NCBI GenBank assembly: GCA_040954595.2
Contig: CM082587.2
Coordinates: 11,036,001-11,100,000, forward strand
Length of the DNA: 64,000 nucleotides
Direction: 5' to 3'
DNA from: Balanoglossus misakiensis
Lineage: Eukaryota > Hemichordata
The notes beneath the pieces were generated by a model. It saw nothing but the letters and a program-made list of their open reading frames with translations. It was not told the origin of the DNA and did no database searches. Positions 46,698-56,831 of the stretch are shown here, in pieces (within the stretch, counting starts at the first letter, position 1; each line of letters opens with the position of its first letter). Both the position numbers and the translations under genes were made by a program.

Positions 46698-48250
46698 TTT
46701 CAAACACCGACGTTAGTTGGGGGCACGGCCTGCAGTACTGCCGGGTAAGCTGACATCGGCGTACCGCATATAATGTAGGGGGGGGGGGAACAGAACGGTT
46801 CAATACTACATTTATTAGATATCACCTAATTTTGGACAATCATCTAAAATCTAAATCATTTTTTCATATTTGGATATCTGATGGTGTATGAAATTTCCAT
46901 TATATGTAAAAAAAGTGCTGATTATAAAAAATGCACTCTGAATGAGCTGATTTAATACAAAATTGCGTTTTATTCGTTTTTGCACCAAAAAGGTCATTTT
47001 TAGGCAAAACATTCTTTATTTTTTTAATTCGGTGACCTGATCATATATAAACAATTGCTTGTATGTTAAAAGTTGATATGACTTTTAAAAGCAGTGACAC
47101 AGGCGGCATTCAATACGAAAACAAACATTTTGGCCACAATTTGGTCAAAATGGTAATTTTTTGAAATTTACAAAAAATACCTGTTTTCTACATTTTCGGA
47201 AATCTGATGGAGTATAGAATGCTCTTCGTATGTATATATCGATACAAATTTCATAAAAGACAGTCTAATTTGGCTCACTGCAGACAAAATTGCGTTTTAC
47301 CAAATTTTACTTGAAAATGTCATTTTTAGAAGAAAAAAAAAGAAAAAAACCTTTGTTCTTCGAATTTGGTGCCCTGATCATATATGACATGTTGATTGTA
47401 TGTTAAAACGTTCGACCACTCCAAAAATGCAGAGATATTGACCGAATTCAAGAAAAAATAGCCATTTTGGCCATATTTTGACAAAAATGGTAAATTTTTA
47501 AAAAATCATAAAAAATTAACTCTTTTCTTCATTTTCGGAAATATTATGGAGCATGAAGTGTCGTTCTCTTGTAAAAAGTGCTGCAAATTCCAGAAAAGGC
47601 ATTCTCGCCCCACCAGACTACGGATTTCTTTCGTTTCACTATCGAAATCACGTACTCTGGTTAAAATGGAGTACCGAGCTGGTATTTGAACATATTGGTA
47701 ATGCATATTCATGAGATGACATCATTATAATCTGGCCAATCAAAGCCCGTCTCTCAAGGAGAGCTGGGACAATAGCACTTCCACACTGGAAGCCGCCATG
47801 TTGTTTAGAATGAGATGTAATGAGATGCGTGAATGGGATGTAACAAGCAATCTGATTGGTTGTTGGGTGTACTATGAAAGCGCCTAGACCAAATACTGAA
47901 TACATGGCCGTATTATACCACGGCCTTTTTGGGGGGAGCAGAGCGCTGCCGTAAAAGGGCCGTGGTTTGCGACGATGAGAAAAGGCGGTATAATTTGAAT
48001 CACCCAAGACAAAATTACCATTTTCGACTTTTTTTCGAAAAATTGTCTTTTTTACAAAATAAATAAGAATAAATTCTATTCTTAGTTTCAAACGGGTAGA
48101 GATACTTTCCACACGGGTTTTCTAACATTGGATTCCCGTTCATCAACTCAGATTTCCTACAGCATAAGTCGGCTAAAACCCTGACACTCTAGAGCAGAAA
48201 CAGTTGCACACTGGTAACGTTGAACAAGTCGATTTTTCTATGGCCTGGCT
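46698..48250 (-). repeat. Dispersed repeat B, copy B3, with an insertion
   Basis: Same as B2 but split by a 377-bp insertion at 47601-47977. Apart from that insertion B2 and B3 are closely similar, so the tandem duplication is young. Confidence 0.9.
47601..47977. mobile_element. 377-bp insertion with 9-bp target duplication
   Basis: AGAAAAGGC occurs at 47592-47600 and again at 47978-47986; B1 and B2 have it once and lack the insert. Nine-base duplications are typical of Mutator-like elements. The ends are at best weakly inverted. Near the right end GTATTATACCACGGCC and AAAGGGCCGTGG form a hairpin. No ORF; non-autonomous. Confidence 0.8.
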
Positions 48251-48461
48251 CGGCTAAATCTCCGTCACAATATGACAGACACTATCGTACGTTAGCAACG
48301 GTGATCAAGTCCGATTTTCTACGGCATGGCTTGGATAAAGCCCCGGCACTCTAGAGCAGAAACACGCGTACAGAGACCACGTTGATCAAGTCTGATCTCC
48401 TACGGCTTGGCTCGACTAAAACCCCGGCACACTATGACAGACACTAGCCTTCGTTAGCTGC
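48251..48461 (+). repeat. A80 array fragment
   Basis: Two to three units identical in layout to 45831-46010. They end at GTTAGCTGC where the next element begins. Confidence 0.85.
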
Positions 48462-50131
48462 ATCACCCCAATATGTAATAATTAACCCAATATGTAATAC
48501 TAACCCAATATGTAATAACACTTAACCCAATATGTAACACTAACCCTATATGTAATAAACTTTAACCGAATATGTAATAACACCTTAACTCAATATGTAA
48601 TAACACTGCCCTAATGTATTTTAATGCTAAGCTAAATGAAATACACCAAATTAATATGAAATTATATCTGTATATGAATTGGAATCCTTACTAAACATGT
48701 TTTAAAACTAAACTCAAGGTTTTTCTTTAACCCAATATGTAATAACGGTGGCTTGTATTTTTTATACGAGGGGGGGGGGGTATATTTGTCTTTCTGGGAA
48801 AAGACCATAATATTATTTCATCTATTTTCAATAGAGGTGGTGATAGAGGGGGAAACCCTATTGATTAACATACTTCCCGCCTAACCCAACGAATTACTTG
48901 CAAGTTCCGGTAGCATTTGATAGTCCTGGTAAAGTTAACATAGTGATAGATTTACCTAACCTTTGCTTCCACATGAAATCAAGGTAAAATTTTGCTGTTT
49001 GAACCTCTAGCTTTATGCTATATTTCGCAAAACTATTACTATCGGCTGTTAGTATACGGATCCACCCACTAGAGGACTGCAACCACCGGGCTAATTCGCC
49101 ACATTTGTCCCGTATCACCCGAGGTGGGGAGGCCCCGGGGGTACGCTGGGGATTAGAAAATTTTGTAAAATAAAGGGTGCGAAACTGCATTTTGTGGACT
49201 CAAAAGCACAAGTTTTGTGGCATAAGTATGTGAACCCCCTAAACGTTTTTTTTAAAAAAAAGATGACCCCCCCCCCGCTTTTGGACTTCAAAATTAAGAA
49301 AGGTATACTTGACGCGTAAGGCATTCAATATAAGTATCTGTTTCACTTTTGACGGGCAAGTAGTGTGCACGGATGGTAAAGTGTAACCCCCCTTGTCCCC
49401 ATCTGTACAAGTGAGGGTTGAAGTGTCCTGATGTATATGACTTAATTAATAAATCAGATTCTCTGTCTAAAATTTGGAAATTTTCCATGTCAATTATGTG
49501 TCCTAGGTATTCTCTGTATATGTCTGGGAGCTTCCATCTGAGACAATATTTTGATGTCACACATGCGTACACAACTTGATTTCACTACTTTTATAAAGAC
49601 TTGAGTTTTACTTCAACTCTATTGGGTTAATATTACATATTCAAACACATTAGGGCAGTGTTATTACATATTGGGTTAAAGTGTTATTACATATTGGGTT
49701 AGTATTACATATTGGGTTAAGGTGTTATTACATATTGGGTTAGTATTACATATTGGGTTAAAGTGTTATTACATATTGGGTTAGTGTTACATATTGGTTT
49801 AAGTGGTATTACATATTGGGTTAGTGTTACATATTGGGTTAAAGTTTATTACATACAGGGTTAAAGTTTATTACATATAGGGTTAACTAATAACGTTTTT
49901 TTCATGTAGAATTAACGTTATTTCATGTAAAATTCAAGTCTATAACATATAGGGTTAACGCTTATTACATATGCAGCTAGCTGATAACGTTTATTACATG
50001 TAGAATTAAAGTTTATTACATATTGGGTTAAGTGTTATTACAAATTGGGTTAGCATTACATATTGGGTTAAGTGTTATTACATATTGGGTTAGTATTACA
50101 CATTGGGTTAATTATTACATATTGGGGTGAT
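48462..50131. mobile_element. Inverted-repeat element with minisatellite arms
   Basis: Left end ATCACCCCAATATGTAATAA is mirrored at the right end (TTATTACATATTGGGGTGAT with flanking variation). The left arm (48462-48760) is a 16-20 bp tandem repeat AACCCAATATGTAATA; the right arm (49618-50131) is the same repeat inverted, with more copies. The centre includes an inverted piece of repeat J (49150-49330) and no clear gene. Left flank is A80 repeat, right flank is Penelope-like RT, with no visible target duplication. Confidence 0.75.
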
Positions 50132-51714
50132 ACAGACGCAGAGGTCGAGGAAAGGCAATTTCTTATCTGATTCTGGTTCTATGGTGAATTGAATATGAGG
50201 ATCTATACTGTTTATATGTTGTGTCAGTGAGTCTACCGCCTGTTCATCTGTATTCACAAAGGTGTCATCCACGTATCGCAGCCACAATGATGGTGGGTGG
50301 GGGGCTGTGGAGATAGCACGGTCTTCAAAGTACTCCATGTATAAGTTCGCTACAATGGGTGACACTGGTGACCCCATTGCAGCTCCATGGGTTTGCTGGT
50401 AGAATATCCCATCATACACAAAATACGTGGTTTTCAGACAGAACTCCAATAACTTGGTTATTTGTTCTACAGTGAGTTCTGATCGGTTGCTGAGGGTGTC
50501 ATCTGTCTTGAGTTTGTTTTGAGTGACTTCTAGTGCTTGGTCTACTGGGACACTAGTGAACAAGGCTAGGACATCATAGGAGACCAGTTTTTGGCCAGGT
50601 GAAATTCGCAGATCTTTCAGCTTGTCTACCAGTTCTTTACTGTTTTAATACTGTGTACTGTGTTACTGACAAGTGGTGTAAGGACTTCAGCTAGATGGCG
50701 CGCAACGTTGTAAGTGATGCTGCCACAGGTAGACACAATGGGTCGAAGTGGTGCGTCTGGTTTGTGTATTTTTGGTGTTCCGTACAGTTTGGGTACTTCT
50801 TCAGAGTTGGGGTACAGTTTCCAGTATAGTTTGTCACTAATGTTGCCTTCTTTCCTGATATCTCTCAACATGTTAACTAATTTGGTCTTGTGTCTGGAAG
50901 TGGGATCTTTCTTCAGTGTCTTATAGGTGTTGTTGTCAGACAATAGAGTGTTAATTTTCTTTTTATAGTCAGCCATGTTCATCAACACTGTTGCCCTGCC
51001 TTTTTCAGCTGGTAGTACAATGATGGACTCGTCTTTACGTAATATTTGTAGGGCATGTCGCTCTTCCTTCGTTATGTTGGATTTGGATATTTTGGCCCGC
51101 TTTACTACTCGTACCACTTCACTTCTCAACTCAGCTGCTTTGGTTTCTGAGAGCTTACTGCATACTGTCTCTGTACCAGCGATGATCTCAGCAACTGGTA
51201 CCTCGGTTGGCGTTATCGCAAAGTTCAGTCCCTTTTTCAGAATGGAGATTTCATTAGCATTTAGCTGTCTGTTGCTCAGATTGACTACCCATCTATCTGT
51301 GTTTACACTGGTGTTACTCACTGTGTGCTTCTCTTGTTTCTTTTTCCTCAGGTTTTCAAACTTGACCATTTGCCTAGCTTTGGTGACTTCATAGGTGTTA
51401 CAATGCACCGAGTCTAAGAGTCCCCTCACCTCCACTTGTTCGTTGGAATTCAGGATGGCGTCAAGTTGCTTTTGATGTTCATCTAGTTTGTCCCCCAGTT
51501 TTATGATGGTATATGTGCACTGGCGAATGCGGACATTAATGAGTTGTTTCTCAGCTTTGGCCACGATCTTGTCAGCTTGTTTTCCGGTAACGTTAGAGTT
51601 GAGCTTTATGCTGGTCGGCGTGATGTTTTGCCGAAAACAACGGACGTTGAACTTCTTGTGGTTTTCCCATCGTACGATCTTTCCGCCTGTTGCTGAGACA
51701 TCAACGCTGAATAA
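50132..51714 (-). pseudogene. Penelope-like retroelement, RT frameshifted and truncated
   Basis: The N-terminal part (51714 to 50626; no ATG near its start) has the family's charged region and KLYGTPKIHKPDAPLRPIVS. It breaks in a stop after IKTVKNW; one base off, the frame continues and includes LVSYDVLALFTSVPVD. The RT core follows: GIFYQQTHGAAMGSPVSPIV (50400s) and the catalytic WLRYVDDTF (YVDD). It ends at KLPFLDLCV, where the minisatellite-arm element begins, so the rest of the thumb and the GIY-YIG endonuclease are missing. Penelope elements reverse transcribe at exposed DNA 3' ends. Confidence 0.9.
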
Positions 51715-51725
51715 TTAACACCATT

Positions 51726-51766
51726 GCGTGATCAAGCTCCGTTGTAGTCGGATCGAAACGTCGCAC
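51726..51766 (+). ncRNA. Decayed hammerhead-ribozyme-like motif
   Basis: On the + strand: GTGATCA (core would be CTGATGA), stem II CTCCG...CGGAT, GAAAC, then GTC. Flanking TGCG and CGCA could pair as stem I. Hammerhead motifs of this minimal type are known from Penelope-like elements. Two core bases differ from the invariant core, so it should be inactive. It is antisense to the RT just beside it. Confidence 0.4.
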
Positions 51767-51959
51767 TGTTTCAAAAATACTGTTCCAAAGTGACTATATT
51801 TCACTATCTACTTCGATTCTTGGAACCATGAACAATATATTTTCCATGAAGAGTACACAGTGGACAAATCCATTATGGATGAAAGACGAACAGAATCTAA
51901 CGCCTTTTGACGTAATTCAACTGTAGACTGTAAAGAAACAGAACCAGACGCATGTGAGA

Positions 51960-53030
51960 TCACTGAACAATCAGAGTCGGCTTCGCTATCAACAGCAACA
52001 GCAACAGCAACTCGCTTGGAATCCTCCTCAGATTCATCGGAGGACGCTTAGCAGAAAAAGTGGAAATCATTTCCAAAGATGAAAAGGATGACCTTGGACT
52101 AAAAAAATCCGAGTTCTGTTGCTGCCCTTCCTCGACCTCCATCGCAACACTTTGTACACTACCTGAAGTCTGTACCTGGTCACCCTGACCAGGCGTAATT
52201 TCGTCTGAAAAAACAGAACACTCAGCACCTGGGACAGAATCTTCACAAACGTGCTCTGCAGACGACTGCCCCAGAGCCGTATTGACCGCCGCCGCCACAA
52301 TATCATCAACTATTTTATTTACCACTTCCACGCTAGGGGACAGAGTGGCTTCCGACGTCGGTAGCCAAGACTTCGTCAGGGACACTCTATTGGCAAATGA
52401 AAGAGTGCAGTTTCTAAACACATGCCCCTCCCCCCACAAACGGAACACTTCACATCAAAGGTACATTTATTCACTTGGTGGCCCCAACTGACCACACCGG
52501 AAGCAACTAATGTTACTACATTCCTTGGCCAGGTGCCCCACCTGGCCACATCTAACACAGGTACGTGGCTGTCCAGGATAGGACAGCCACACGTTGCGCG
52601 TACCAATCCTGATCGTCGAAGGGATGTTTTTTTTCAACCGCACACGATACTGCCTCGTACCATTGTTCACCGAAGGCTCCTCCCTGAAAACACACTTCCT
52701 GGCTGCCAGGACCGTCCCGTACCCAGACAAAATCCGCTGGACAAAATTGTCGTCCAACTCATTATCAATATACAAGGCAGTCAGCGTAACAACATCAGAA
52801 CTATAAGTCTGAGTTTCGAACTCTTTCGCACCCCTCAAGACGTCTTCAAACTGACGTCTAAAAGACAATGTCCTAAACGTTACATCTACACATCGACCCG
52901 GCAATCTTTGGACCGCCTCCAGATGGGTCTCTGCACACACACCCGCCTCACGCAATAACTCAAAAATCCTACCCGACCCACTCACACCCTCCCGAAACTT
53001 CAACAACAAGGTGCGGTCTTTACGCACCAT
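51960..53030 (-). pseudogene. Tx1/L1-type ORF1 with three zinc knuckles, two frameshifts
   Basis: Starts at 53030 (MVRKDRTLLLKFREGVSG). RRM-like stretches follow (CVDVTFRTLSFRRQFEDVL, then VTLTALYIDNELDDNFVQRI), then CCHC knuckle 1, CVRCGQVGHLAKEC. Knuckle 2 (CFRCGQLG then HQVNKC) is split by a frameshift near 52490. Knuckle 3 (CSVCGG then GHVFRNC) is split by a second near 52430. The acidic tail has runs of Leu and ends at 51960. RRM plus CCHC is the ORF1 layout of Tx1/L1-like non-LTR elements, whose ORF1 binds the element RNA. No endonuclease/RT ORF2 follows. Confidence 0.7.
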
Positions 53031-53217
53031 ACTGAAGCGAAAATAAAAACGGCAAAGAAAAATGAGAAGCTAAAAAAGAAGCAACTCACGCTCACGTCCA
53101 CCTGGCTGATACCAAAAGAAAAGAAGAAACGAAGCTCCACGAGGACGTCGAACGATGAAAAAACCACCTGTAGAAATACTCTTCTTGGATTGGATATAAC
53201 ACACCAGTAACAACCAA

Positions 53218-53246
53218 TGATCTTAGCCAAAAGGCCGAGAAGCGAT
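53218..53246 (-). ncRNA. First 29 nt of U2 snRNA, fused upstream of ORF1
   Basis: On the minus strand positions 53246 to 53218 match U2 snRNA nucleotides 1-29 exactly, including GCTTCTCGGCCTTTTGGCTA. After ...AAGATCA the match stops: the U2 branch-site region is replaced by TTGGTTGTTACTGG. It lies 188 nt upstream of the ORF1 start on the same strand. It is not a working U2 gene. It is either a target-site remnant of a U2-inserting element or a U2 5' end captured during reverse transcription. Confidence 0.85.
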
Positions 53247-53361
53247 ACTGGCCGTCGGGCCGGAACTCTGGACGGTATCAAGCTCAACAAAACTTTATGT
53301 ATGGTTTGGTCGATAGGTTGCTCATTAATCAAGGTCGCATGTTTTATATTTTTACTATCTA

Positions 53362-55376
53362 CACTGCGTAGTGATTGGTTGAGTGAATATGAATATTCAT
53401 AAGATACCTATATATAATTGGAGTGCGCATACACCCAGCTGTCACATCACATCGAACGGTGCATGGATAACTAGAGAGCAGACCCTACTCCTCGCGGTAC
53501 AGCATGCAGTCTACTTCACAACCTGTAGTGCAGGGTACTTCACAACTACAAGCACAGTAGCCAAAACCTCTGCAAAAGGATGGTAACCAACTACCAAGAC
53601 GTGTGAGTGTACCAAGCGGTGTAATGGGTTCTGTGTCGGGTTCTACCTCTCAGGCAACTTTGCCTACCCAGGCTGCTGAGTTGAGACCGCCACCTCAAAA
53701 CAAGGTGGTAAGTTGTTTTTCTGTGTTTTCAGTGCGATATTTATTCATATGAATTTTGTCATAGTGTACTTCAAGTTGAGTATGAAGATTTGGAAAAAGC
53801 GGTTTAGTTAGCTTTTGTACATGTGTGTTGGTACAAAAATTATGCAATAATTTACGGTAAGTATTTGAAAGGAAATCTGTGACGAGTTTATGACTTGTGA
53901 ATAGGTGATTACACAGGTGTGTACGTTTTCTGTATTGAAGTGGTTTGTCCTGTTGAGAGACATGAAGTATATAAGTTTTTGATATAATTAGTTTTGGGGT
54001 GTCCAGTGGGAGACACGCGTACGTATGCTTCATGATGAAAGTTGACACGTGTTTTGAATACTGAAATAGGGTGTCCAGTGGAAGACACGTAAGTTTTTGT
54101 GATAAAATTTGACACGTGTATTGAATACTGAAATTGGGAGTCCAGTGGGAGACACGTAATTTTTTGTGTGTCCCATGAGAGACATGTGATTGGCCGATTA
54201 CATAGGTATGCATATTGAAGTAGGATGTGTCCTGTTGAGAGACATGTAAATTTTTATGCGTGGATTTTGTTTGAGTATTTATGTGATTCACATAGTGATT
54301 GGCTGATTATACAGGTGTGCGTAGTTGTATGGGATTGTCCTATTGAGAGACATGTAATATTTGACGAGTGATGAATTATGTATGAATACTGGGCAAAGGT
54401 GTTTCAATGGGAAACATGTGATATAGTAATGATTATTTGATTTTGCAGTTGTGCATGTGTGAAATTTGTTTTCTTTCCGGATGTTTATTTGATGTTATTA
54501 TTTCGATAGCCCTTAGGTATAGTCAGCTCACTAAATGCTGGCTTGCCTTAAAAAAAAAAGGGCCTTGGGCCAGAGAGAAAAAAAATCTTGTTCATCGGAT
54601 TTTTTGGACCAAGGTCCAGGAGCGGCGAGCGAATATTTTTATTTTTATTTGTTGTTTAGGCTGAAAGTAAATGCGGTTTTTGCACAGATGCAGAAAAGGC
54701 GAGATAATTGTTTCCCTTTTTACCAGAAATATCTCAGACAAAAAACACTGATACATGTACTTGTAACTGAATTCAATACTATATTTCCCAACAATAACAT
54801 AGGCAATTAACTTTACAGTTGGTGTTTGCACAACATATTCTGGCCACCAGCGGCAGTGACTAAGAATGTTGTAACACGGAAGTAGAATATTTGCCGAGAT
54901 CCCCCCCCCCAAAAAAAAATTCCAAATCATCCAAAGTAGAAGCGACGATTCCGATGAACAATTTATTTTTCTTCCTGGCCTTGGGGGTTTAATCATAACC
55001 CCCTGGTTGTGTGTCTTATGCTACTGTTATTTTCTTTATCGACAAAATTATTGATAGTATTTTCTCCCATGGTTTTTCTTCTTAGTCTCTTAACCCGATG
55101 TCTGGTATGAGTGCATGGGAACGTAATGTGATTTTTGATCCAAGAGAGGCAATGAAAGACAGATTGCTTAGACAAGTTCGATGGACGGGATGGAAAGCCG
55201 GGCTCGAGTCTCCTCCCGTGCTGATATATGGCTGTGGGGTTGTTTTGTGTTGATGAGGTTTGGAGAGAAGGCATGAGAGAAGGGGTGATTATGAATCTAA
55301 AGAAGTAATATTTGGGGGGACCAGGGGGTCCTTGACCACTCCACTACTAAATCATACGAAAACATACTACGCAGTG
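53362..55376. mobile_element. 2.0 kb TIR element, long form
   Basis: Ends are CACTGCGTAGT (53362) and ACTACGCAGTG (55366-55376). The inverted similarity continues outward weakly (CTATCTA / GGGATAAGG). The first ~117 bp equal 55388-55505 and the last ~70 bp equal 55590-55657, so it is the parent form of the short element next door. The interior holds a hairpin-unit tandem array (53930-54430) and no recognisable transposase. Confidence 0.7.
53930..54430 (+). repeat. Tandem array of ~65-75 bp units with a hairpin core
   Basis: Seven to eight diverged units share a core such as GTGTCCAGTGGGAGACAC (54000, 54070, 54139). Variants are TGTCCTGTTGAGAGACA (53948, 54228), TGTCCTATTGAGAGACA (54336) and TGTTTCAATGGGAAACA (54402). 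The outer bases can always pair. In the last variant both sides of the stem changed together. The minus-strand 198-codon ORF through the array is repetitive (HVSQQDT/LPLDT words) and probably not coding. Confidence 0.65.
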
Positions 55377-55394
55377 GGGATAAGGAACTATCTA

Positions 55395-55644
55395 CACTGC
55401 GTAGTGATTGGTTGATTGAATATGAATATTCATAAGATACCTATATATAATTGGAGTGCGCATACACCCAGGTGTCACATCACATCGAATGGTGCATGGA
55501 AAACTCCCGCCCACCCACCCAAAATCACTGTACCGCGAGGAGTGGCAACCTGTTTTTCTTCCTCTCTGCGTAACACAAGGGTCCCCAACCAGGGGGTCCT
55601 TGACCACTCCACTACTAAATCATACGAAAACATACTACGCAGTG
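55395..55644. mobile_element. 250-bp deletion derivative of the TIR element
   Basis: Same ends as 53362-55376, same orientation, with only ~110 bp from the left and ~70 bp from the right plus a short unique middle. Separated from the long copy by 18 bp. Confidence 0.75.
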
Positions 55645-55757
55645 GGGATAAGGAACCAATTATCTTTGTCTGTGGTATTACTGGCATTTTTTAGGGCCCA
55701 AGCGCACGCTAACTACACTTCGCACCGTAAATGATTTCGTCTGAGGTGACAACCCAT

Positions 55758-55937
55758 TTATGCAGCCGGTCTCCACAGCCCAATTAGCGAGGGACATTTG
55801 GGACATATGCGATAGATTTGTCCTTTTTCAACTGTTCCGGCAGAGATTATTGGAGATTCTCCCTTGATGTGCCGAATAATTTTCTCAATTGGCCAAAAAT
55901 TTGGAAGGTCAACATAACAACAGCCTTCCACATTGCT
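55758..55937 (-). pseudogene. Coding-like fragment with CPKC motif, unknown
   Basis: 59 codons open between stops. They read CCYVDLPNFWPIEKIIRHIK, then GTVEKGQIYRICPKCPSLIG, then a stop. After the stop, still in frame, GCHLRRNHLRCEV supplies His and Cys that could complete a zinc site. It looks like a decayed transposon or gene piece. Not recognised. Confidence 0.3.
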
Positions 55938-56589
55938 TCAAACTCTGGCTTCAGGTTGTAAAGCCGAAACATAGCATTGCTATGCGAATTTCGTAAATAT
56001 AGTTAGCTCTATAATACAATGAGAGGACCATTGCATCCACCGGTAGCACAAACATAATTGTCATCTTGTCCTGAAAATGGTGCTGTCTGACGATTTCCCT
56101 TTCCAGCGTACCAGTCAGACCAAGTTAGCACTGGCCGGACTGGCTTACCTTTTTGTATTTTTATTTACTGTTGGGTTCAATAGAGAGAACGATCAAGAGA
56201 ATTAACAAATGGACTGCAGCCCTTCATGCGCGTCAATTTAGTTTAATGAGGACAAACCAGGATTTCACATGTATTTTAGATTTTATTTTATTTGAATTAA
56301 TATTGCTTCACCCTTATCTCGTCCCCAATTTAATTTTTAATGTACTTACCATTATTTTGTTAACTTAAATGATTTTGATCTGAGAAAGGGACGTATACGT
56401 AATTACCATACATTATTTATTGCTACGCTCTCTGACATTGGGGCAAAAAGCAGATGTGTGTGCTGTATTCAACTGCAGACATCCTGGAAGCAAAACTCTG
56501 TGAACCCGTGGTGTTTACGAAAATAACATGTATTTACATCAAGGCTTGATAAGAAAGATGACATTTAAATATGTAATAGACAAATAAGT
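55938..56589. other. No gene recognised
   Basis: Single ORF of 71 codons (56153-56368) without motifs. May be a continuation of the decayed sequence at 55758-55937. Confidence 0.35.
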
Positions 56590-56831
56590 TACCATGGACG
56601 ATTACGATTACCCAAAAAACTAAGCACGTGCCTAACTCACCTTTGACAAATACAAACAAGTCATCCGCGAACGAGACTGGAAATGCAAATTTATGCAGAT
56701 ACAAATGGCTCCTCGATATCGAAGACTCGTGGAAAGACTCCCCCGACTTGAATAGCTTTTTTATATTTACTGTAAAGGACAGTTTTGGTGTGATAGTCGT
56801 GACAGACACTAGTATTAGCGCTGTGTCTTAA
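56590..56831 (+). repeat. Diverged partial copy of satellite D
   Basis: Matches the 504-bp D unit from ATGGACGATTAC to GCTGTGTCTTAA, with several small indels and substitutions. The short open frame seen in D persists, and the ATGCAAAT octamer is retained. It is the left remnant of the D array, split off by the inserted element 56832-58329. Confidence 0.8.

Noticed and set aside
50714-51394. Plus-strand ORFs of 70 and 139 codons
   Set aside because: Antisense shadows of the Penelope-like reverse transcriptase.
53218-53246. A functional U2 snRNA gene
   Set aside because: Only the first 29 nt match; the branch-site recognition region, Sm site and 3' stem-loops are absent.
53695-54291. 198-codon minus-strand ORF as a gene
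   Set aside because: It runs through the hairpin-unit tandem array and is composed of repeated phrases; no motif and no splice context.
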